Position numbers and translations under genes: made by a program | Shown: positions 59,102-64,000 of the stretch, piece after piece | Position numbering within the stretch: position 1 is the stretch's first letter | How the letters are laid out: each line of letters starts with the position of its first letter | Notes under the pieces: model-generated | Databases searched by the model: none | What the model was told of the DNA's origin: nothing | What the model saw: only the letters and a program-made list of their open reading frames with translations | Source: Serratia marcescens | Lineage (GTDB): Bacteria; Pseudomonadota; Gammaproteobacteria; Enterobacterales; Enterobacteriaceae | Length of the DNA stretch: 64,000 nucleotides | Reading direction: 5' to 3' | Assembly: GCF_029846115.1 (NCBI RefSeq) | Contig: NZ_JARVZZ010000002.1 | Coordinates: forward strand, 30,804-94,803

Positions 59102-59706
59102 CGGACACCACCTTTCAGCTCACTGAGTAACACTCGTAACAACGCTGGCGTTACAGCGCCGTGCAGTTTTACCGTGCCGCCAGGTAACGCCACTTCGCAA
59201 CGGAGCGTATCATCGGGTAACGACGTTGTCAGGGGCTCAGATGCTACGGAAGGGGATACGATACTCACCGGTAGCAGTTCCGCGCTGAGGCTATCTACGC
59301 AGAACAGTTTTCCCTTTTTATGCTGATGGCGCCAGTTAAACAACAAGTTGTCATTAACGCCGTGTTCCAGGGCGATACGCGCGACATTAGCATCGGGTTG
59401 CATCGACAATGCCACGAGATGCCGTTTGAACTCAGGAGTAAAATTCGGCCGCCGGCGTTTTTCCTGCATTTCCCTAGGAGGAACTCCTTTATATTGCGGG
59501 CTTTTTCCGGGGTAGAGAAGTTGCTCAAGCTGCACTGGTGATATGTGAGCGGGCACAGGCCAGCTCAGACCAGAGTGGGTAAATCGACGAAAAAGGCTCT
59601 GTAAGGTGGTTCTGGGGATATTGACTCGTTTACTTATTTGTTTTGAAACCACTTTTCTATCGAAGCGAAGATGCAATGCTTCGTGTATCCATGCCCGATC
59701 ATTCAT
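59098..59706 (-). CDS. IS66 TnpA with an extra IstA-like N-terminal region
   Basis: 202 residues. The C-terminal ~130 residues are IS66 Orf1 (RRRPNFTPEFKRHLVALSMQ, VARIALEHGVNDNLLFNWRH). The first ~70 (KQISKRVNIPRTTLQSLFRR then GLSWPVPAHISPVQLEQLLY) resemble the HTH start of IS21-type IstA. It could be a natural variant or a fusion. Confidence 0.75.
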   Translation of the reverse strand: MNDRAWIHEALHLRFDRKVVSKQISKRVNIPRTTLQSLFRRFTHSGLSWPVPAHISPVQLEQLLYPGKSPQYKGVPPREMQEKRRRPNFTPEFKRHLVALSMQPDANVARIALEHGVNDNLLFNWRHQHKKGKLFCVDSLSAELLPVSIVSPSVASEPLTTSLPDDTLRCEVALPGGTVKLHGAVTPALLRVLLSELKGGVR

Positions 59707-59805
59707 GTTCTGTGTCCATTATCCGAAAAAATAGTGGACATGATCGTTGCCGGGATGAGCCAGTTTATCCAGACGTTGTAGATGGTGCGCTTACATCGAA
59801 GATAT

Positions 59806-60156
59806 GTAAGCGTGCAGCGAAGGCCATATTGACAACGGTCGGGTAAGTTAATCTGTGGGTAGAGCTATTCGCCACGGCAGGAGATCGGCAACTCGGTTTA
59901 CCGGCCAGTCAGCGATCACATTTAATATGTGTCGCAGATAGCGCTCAGGATCTATGCTATTCAACCGGCATGTGCCGATCAGACTGTACAACAGCGCTCC
60001 GCGCTCGCCACCGTGATCGGAACCGAAGAACAGGAAGTTTTTACGGCCCAGGCTAACCATCCGCAGGGCATTCTCGGCGAGGTTGTTATCCGCTTCAACC
60101 CAACCGTATGGCGTTCTCTTGCCGCTCAGCTGTCGCCTCCATGCGCTAACGCGCAA
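59806..60156 (-). pseudogene. IS66 remnant with TnpC C-terminal fragment
   Basis: The GTAAGCG end at 59806 is followed by a frame (59848-60156) reading GWVEADNNLAENALRMVSLG and HGGERGALLYSLIGTCRLNS, the C-terminus of an IS66 transposase. It is a second, different partial copy. Confidence 0.85.
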
Positions 60157-60239
60157 AAATCCCAGCGATAAATGCTATTTGACGGGCACAATCATTTAGC
60201 TTACAGTTGTGTTGATATATAACACAGGAGAGCCAAGTT

Positions 60240-60482
60240 ATGGCGAGAACAACCAGTGTTACCCTCGGGGAACAACTTGAGGTTTTTATTAACCAATTGG
60301 TCAACAGCGGTCGTTATGGATCAACGAGCGAAGTTATGCGTTCAGCATTACGGCTGTTGGAGCAACAAGAAACCCATGATGAGGCTGTAAGGCAAGCTGT
60401 TACTGCTGGGTTGGATAGTGGGGTAAGCCCTTTATCATTAAAGGATATTGCAGCCCAGAGGAAGCAAAAACTTCGTGTATAA
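60240..60482 (+). CDS. parD: ParD antitoxin
   Basis: 80 residues. RHH N-terminus MARTTSVTLGEQLEVFINQL, VNSGRYGSTSEVMRSALRLL, and a toxin-binding tail. Located between IS remnants; its own promoter is expected in the AT-rich DNA before it (ACAGGAGAGCC ribosome site). Confidence 0.93.
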   Translation: MARTTSVTLGEQLEVFINQLVNSGRYGSTSEVMRSALRLLEQQETHDEAVRQAVTAGLDSGVSPLSLKDIAAQRKQKLRV

Positions 60483-60759
60483 ACTCACAAAGCTCGCAGT
60501 TGAGGATTTTTCCAGCATTTATGATTATACCTTCCAACGTTTTGGAGAAAGGCAAGCTGATGCTTACACCGAAACACTGGAGGTATTTTTGAATTCAGTC
60601 GCAGATATGCCAAGTTTGGGAAGAGTTTACCCTACTATCCCTGATGTCATGCGGATCGAATTTCAAAAACACTCTATTTTCTATAAAATAGAGCACACGG
60701 ATATTCTGGTAGTACGGATCCTTCATCAACAAATGAATCATATACAGCATTTAATTTGA
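60475..60759 (+). CDS. parE: ParE toxin
   Basis: About 94 residues from GTG 60475 (VYKLTKLAVEDFSSIYDYTF...), overlapping the parD stop. ParE/RelE pattern: FGERQADAYTETLEVFLNSV, MPSLGRVYPTIPDVMRIEFQ, and HSIFYKIEHTDILVVRILHQ. ParE poisons DNA gyrase. The GTG start is preferred; the ATG at 60448 is inside parD. Confidence 0.92.
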   Translation: MYKLTKLAVEDFSSIYDYTFQRFGERQADAYTETLEVFLNSVADMPSLGRVYPTIPDVMRIEFQKHSIFYKIEHTDILVVRILHQQMNHIQHLI

Positions 60760-60764
60760 TAACA

Positions 60765-61090
60765 GCCTGTCAGAAAGCAGTTTGGTGGTGTGCTCCCCCC
60801 CCACCGCACCGGCAAAACGCAACCGGCCCTGGCAGAGGATGCACTGGTACGGATCAGTGCCCAGGAAGCCCTTCATCAGCACCGCGAACCCGGGCCGTTT
60901 CGGCTTTTCCCGTACCGTCATCGCTAACGCGTTATAGACTTTCGGCAGAAGCGAACCCCGTTTGCAGTTGGACAGAAAACCGTAATAGCGCACCATCTTA
61001 AAATGCCGCGCCGGAATATGGTTGACGTAGCGCTGCAGCATTTCCTCCTGGCTGATTTTCTGGCGTTTGTGCTGCTGTGTGCGGTGGTCG
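60765..61090 (-). pseudogene. IS91-family transposase, C-terminal fragment
   Basis: Nearly identical to the end of the copy at 53810 (HYDHRTQQHKRQKISQEEML; RPGFAVLMKGFLGTDPYQCI). Cut at its 5' side by the IS3 element. Confidence 0.9.
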
Positions 61091-61109
61091 TAATGTAAGC
61101 ATCCCGGCT

Positions 61110-62000
61110 TTAGTTCCATGAACTTTTTGAGATATCCGTTGTTTCAGCCATCAGCCGGTACTCTTCCGGCGTCAGGTTGTTCAGGGATTCATGAGGCCGC
61201 TCGTTGTTATATTCCTTCAGCCAGCGCTCTGTAATTTCCCGCGCTTCATTCAGTGTTCTGAACAGATAAAAATCCAGAATTTCTGTCCGGTATGTTCGGT
61301 TGAACCGTTCGATAAAAGCATTTTGTGTAGGCTTACCCGGCTTGATAAATTCGAGCTGCACACCATGTTCTTCGGCCCATTGGGCCAGCACCAGTGAGAC
61401 CAGTTCGGGCCCGTTGTCCATCCGCATCTTCAGCGGGTAACCACGGTTTGCCACGATCCTGTCCAGCCCCTGGACGACTCGCTGAGCAGGGATATTCAGG
61501 CCGATTTCTATCGCCAGTGCTTCACGGTTAAAATCATCTACCACGTTGAAGGTCCGGAAGCGCCTGCCGCAGACCAGCGCATCGTGCATAAAATCAATGG
61601 ACCAGCTCTGCAGCGATCCCGGTGTGGCCAGCGAGGCCGGATTACGCACTGGCAGACGTTGCTTTCCTTTGCGACGAAAATTCAGTTTCAGCAGGCAATA
61701 AATCCGGTGAACACGTTTATGATTCCAGGTGTTGCCCTGTCTGCGCAGTAGTTGGAACAGCTTCTTAAAACCGTATCGTGGATAACGTTCTGCCAGTTCT
61801 GCCAGTTCAGTCAAAGCCAGGATCACCGGTTCATCAGGCCGGGTATCGGGCTGATAAAAATAGACCGTCCTGCTCAGCGATAATGTCCTGCATGCCTGGC
61901 GGATACTCATGGCAAATTGTGCCGCCAGATAACTGACGAGCTCCCGCTTTATCGCTGGCTTTAAAGCTTTGTTTCGATAACGTCTTTCAGGGCCCGACAT
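61110..62000 (-). CDS. IS3-family transposase OrfB
   Basis: 296 residues. HTH_21 (YPRYGFKKLFQLLRRQGNTW) and rve core with DDE positions in LQSWSIDFMHDALVCGRRFR, MRMDNGPELVSLVLAQWAEE and TQNAFIERFNRTYRTEILDF. Overlaps orfA; made by frameshift or coupling. Intact. Confidence 0.93.
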   Translation of the reverse strand: MSGPERRYRNKALKPAIKRELVSYLAAQFAMSIRQACRTLSLSRTVYFYQPDTRPDEPVILALTELAELAERYPRYGFKKLFQLLRRQGNTWNHKRVHRIYCLLKLNFRRKGKQRLPVRNPASLATPGSLQSWSIDFMHDALVCGRRFRTFNVVDDFNREALAIEIGLNIPAQRVVQGLDRIVANRGYPLKMRMDNGPELVSLVLAQWAEEHGVQLEFIKPGKPTQNAFIERFNRTYRTEILDFYLFRTLNEAREITERWLKEYNNERPHESLNNLTPEEYRLMAETTDISKSSWN

Positions 62001-62227
62001 TCAAGGCTGAGATCAGCAAACATCTGTTTTAGCCGCCGGTTTTCGTCCTCCAGATCCTTCATCTTTTTGATATCAGAAGCTTCCATCCCGCCATACTTTG
62101 CTTTCCAGTTGTAATAGGAAGCTTCGGATATTCCCGCTTCGCGGCAAACATCCTTAACGGTACGTCCAGCTTCGACAGACTTCAGAACGGTAATAATCTG
62201 GTGCTCGGTGAATCGGGCTTTACGCAT
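61961..62227 (-). CDS. IS3-family OrfA
   Basis: 88 residues from MRKARFTEHQIITVLKSVEA. HTH (VKDVCREAGISEASYYNWKA) and a leucine-zipper end (KDLEDENRRLKQMFADLSLE). Intact. Confidence 0.93.
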   Translation of the reverse strand: MRKARFTEHQIITVLKSVEAGRTVKDVCREAGISEASYYNWKAKYGGMEASDIKKMKDLEDENRRLKQMFADLSLECRALKDVIETKL

Positions 62228-62306
62228 GACGCTCTCCTCAGGGGACATAATCAGTATGTCGGAAGATCTCTAAAAGTGAATGGTCCGTTTTACCGGGATG
62301 CTTACA

Positions 62307-62865
62307 CTGGGTTCAGCGTTATGCTCCTGAAATAGAGAAACGACTGCGCTGGTACTGGCGTAACCCTTCCGATCTGAACCCATGGCACATTGACGAAACG
62401 TACGTGAAGGCGAATGGCCAGTGGGCTTATCTGTATCGTGCCGTCGACAACAGGGGGCGCACCGTCGATTTTTATCTCTCCCCACGTCGTAACAGCAAAG
62501 CGGCATATCGGTTCCTGGGGAAAATCCTCAACAACGTCAAAAAGTGGCAGATCCCGAGATTTATCAACACGGATAAAGCGCCCACCTATGGCCGTGCGCT
62601 GGTCCTGCTCAAACGCGAAGGTCGATGCCCGCCTGACGTAGAACACCGGCAGATTAAGTACCGGAATAACGTCATTGAATGCGATCACGGCAAACTGAAA
62701 AGAATAATCGGCGCCACGCTGGGATTTAAATCCATGAAAACGGCTTACGCCACGATAAAGGGGATTGAAGTGATGCGGGCACTGCGCAAAGGCCCGGCTT
62801 CAGCATTTTATTATGGTGATCCTCTGGGCGAGATGCGCCTGGTGAGCAGAGCCTTTGAAATATAA
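62307..62865 (+). pseudogene. IS26-like transposase, truncated at the 5' end
   Basis: Reads QRYAPEIEKRLRWYWRNPSD, then DETYVKANGQWAYLYRAVDN, INTDKAPTYGRAL and EHRQIKYRNNVIECDHGKLK with the DDE triad, ending RAFEI. The N-terminal HTH (~50 residues) is absent. Several residues differ from IS26, so it is a relative. Confidence 0.9.
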
Positions 62866-62915
62866 TGCCTTTCAAAAATCAACAGGCTACCTCATAGCGA
62901 ACTTCGCAACAGTGC
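62307..62915 (+). mobile_element. IS26-like (IS6 family) 3' fragment
   Basis: Contains the end of an IS6 transposase and the right repeat (...GCAACAGTGCC, ending 62915). The left ~210 bp of the IS are missing, replaced by the IS3 element. Confidence 0.88.
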
Positions 62916-62982
62916 CTTTCATGCTCTCCTTCACCTTCTGATGGGGGGATTCTAAACAACCGCTGTCATCATCCTACCTTGC

Positions 62983-63723
62983 TTATAATAAAAAGGGTTG
63001 ATTGGCGTTTGTTTCAATTGGAAGGCATCGAGCCTTATCACCCCGCAAAATGTACCCATCCATGAAAAGACTGCGTAACTGTGCGGTCGATGATATTCGC
63101 ATCTTGATCATGGCATTTCGCTTGTGAGTGCTAACTGTTTTATATGCAACATCATATTTTCTGGCCAGGCTCTTGATGCTGTGTCCCTCTATAATACCGG
63201 TAATGATGACGATTTCACTGAGTGTGAGGTTAGACATCGGAGGACCCATGCAAGTGCGAGTGCTGAGTGAAGGCATCTCGCCATCTAAAATTCGCGTAAA
63301 AAAGCGTAAAAATGAATCAATGCCTATTTTCTTGGGGATCTGCCAACATGATTGCCTCCCCTCAAAAGCGTTGAGTTTTCTTAAAAATATAGTTGGTTTT
63401 GAAGACCAAACCAGGCAGGTGACGGACGGGTAATGCGTGGCCATAAAATGTGTAAAGTCATTCCAGCTTTTATAATTTTCAGTCGGGCCATAGGCTTCCA
63501 TTATATAGATATCGGCAGGGCCTTTCTGCACAATCAGGCGAATCATCTCGGAAAGGCTAGAGACAGCATCAGTTATGTTGACTCTGTTAGCCAGGCTCTC
63601 TCTCAAAACGTGAACCATACTTTCTTGATGAAGCATCACCGGATCCATAACTACAACGTCTATCTTTTTTTTATATTTTTTCACGATTGTAATGTCCAGG
63701 TAATAACAGGCACTAATGACCAT
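62983..63723 (-). CDS. LuxR-type regulator next to a fimbrial gene
   Basis: About 246 residues; the start is uncertain (ATG 63723, or a nearby downstream start). The N-terminal half looks like a degenerate receiver or RcsA/FimZ-like domain (KIDVVVMDPVMLHQESMVHV). The C-terminus is a GerE HTH (LTLSEIVIITGIIEGHSIKS, LARKYDVAYKTVSTHKRNAM). No phospho-acceptor context is certain. Directly downstream of a fimbrial gene on the same strand, so it probably regulates fimbriae, as MrkI or FimZ do. Confidence 0.78.
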   Translation of the reverse strand: MVISACYYLDITIVKKYKKKIDVVVMDPVMLHQESMVHVLRESLANRVNITDAVSSLSEMIRLIVQKGPADIYIMEAYGPTENYKSWNDFTHFMATHYPSVTCLVWSSKPTIFLRKLNAFEGRQSCWQIPKKIGIDSFLRFFTRILDGEMPSLSTRTCMGPPMSNLTLSEIVIITGIIEGHSIKSLARKYDVAYKTVSTHKRNAMIKMRISSTAQLRSLFMDGYILRGDKARCLPIETNANQPFLL

Positions 63724-63812
63724 CACGCAAACCCATCGGATTACACGGGTAATGCATGATGGAAACAGTAAAGACGTATTTAGATAATTCATCGACCGTG
63801 GAACAGATTGCA

Positions 63813-64000
63813 CTACTCGTAAACGAAGGTCACTCCAATGATCGACTGTACATTACCTGCCACAACCTGGCCCGTGGTTCGTGCATAGGAAGCCGTCAGC
63901 CCCAGGCTGACAGGACTGGTACCGACCACACCGAGAGACACATTTCTATTGGTCGCAACTATACCATTGCGGTTAGACAGTTGTACGCCAACGCCGGTAG
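63813..64000 (-). CDS. fimbrial subunit/adhesin, C-terminal part (cut by window end)
   Basis: The minus-strand frame reads TGVGVQLSNRNGIVATNRNV, SLGVVGTSPVSLGLTASYAR and ends NVQSIIGVTFVYE before a TAG at 63813. A Gly-x-Gly-x-Gln-Leu run and a terminal TFVxxY/E beta strand are typical of chaperone-usher pilins and MrkD-like adhesins. Type not determinable from this piece. Confidence 0.75.
   Translation of the reverse strand, partial: TGVGVQLSNRNGIVATNRNVSLGVVGTSPVSLGLTASYARTTGQVVAGNVQSIIGVTFVYE

Larger units (their letters stand above)
58161..59794 (-). mobile_element. IS66-family element, truncated in tnpC
   Basis: The right end ...CGCTTAC at 59794 is an IS66-type terminus. tnpA, tnpB and the first part of tnpC follow on the minus strand; tnpC breaks off near 58200. 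It is joined only 11 bp from another IS66 end at 59806. Confidence 0.8.
61094..62306 (-). mobile_element. IS3-family element (IS407-like), complete
   Basis: 1213 bp with 14-bp ends TGTAAGCATCCCGG and two ORFs. Flanks (GTAA left, CTGG right) are not a duplication, so it probably reached this site by recombination between copies. It separates an IS91 fragment from an IS26-like fragment. Confidence 0.88.

Noticed and set aside
51998..62915. One composite transposon spanning the right-hand IS elements
   Set aside because: IS903, IS91, IS66, IS3 and IS26-like pieces are mostly truncated and different; no matching pair of intact elements bounds a unit.

Overview
The window looks like part of a large F-type conjugative plasmid from an Enterobacterales host. 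The gene content would fit Serratia or a relative, but that is inference. The left third (1-18118, minus strand) is an F-type type IV secretion/pilus operon that closely follows the F plasmid order: traA-L-E-K-B-(small P-loop)-(membrane orf)-V-C-trbI-(insert)-dsbA-like-W-orf-U-trbC-N-F-Q-trbB-trbF-H-G, cut by the window edge inside traG. The usual traJ/traY control genes between traM and traA are absent. In their place is an AT-rich module: queC, a queuosine-precursor-type (VUT) transporter and two XRE regulators (18501-21178). traM, an oriT with an F-like nic sequence (about 21973/21974) and the transglycosylase gene X follow.

From 22 to 36 kb lies the leading region, the first DNA to enter a recipient. 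It holds psiA, psiB, a large ParB-like protein (YubM type), a DUF932 protein, a methyltransferase-like protein without a visible catalytic NPPY motif, relBE, small hypothetical genes and an IS3-family insertion. Four related, strongly folded non-coding elements (A-D) each sit about 30 bp upstream of a minus-strand gene whose product starts M(N/A)xQNV. They look like single-stranded leading-region promoters (Frpo/ssi type). In the same region (29752-29826) are two type I-F CRISPR-repeat-like units arranged like a minimal crRNA, with no cas genes nearby.

At 36775-41041 a transposon with about 170-bp inverted repeats carries resolvase, TniA-like and TniB-like genes and a cargo gene for an Ivy-type lysozyme inhibitor. 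It abuts a truncated PatB/MalY aminotransferase gene. The stretch 41.9-48.3 kb is plasmid maintenance: a small GerE-type regulator, ParA and a small partner, a ResD-like recombinase, and DUF2913, STM2901 and DUF1493 genes. It is studded with GTAATACA-type palindromic boxes near most gene starts. No replication initiator was recognised.

From 48.4 kb on the DNA is mosaic. A low-GC three-gene cluster (49191-51787) encodes a fatty-acid desaturase, a LuxI/FeeM-like N-acyltransferase and an agmatine deiminase, a plausible small-molecule (signal) pathway. After nested IS903 and IS91-family pieces, which enclose a captured ridA/azlD fragment, comes an AHL-type LuxR regulator flanked by two secreted halovibrin-like genes. 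Both halovibrin genes share an ACTATC-N6-GATAGT dyad upstream. The right end has IS66, parDE, IS91, IS3 and IS26-like remnants, then a LuxR-type regulator and the 3' end of a fimbrial subunit/adhesin gene cut by the window edge.
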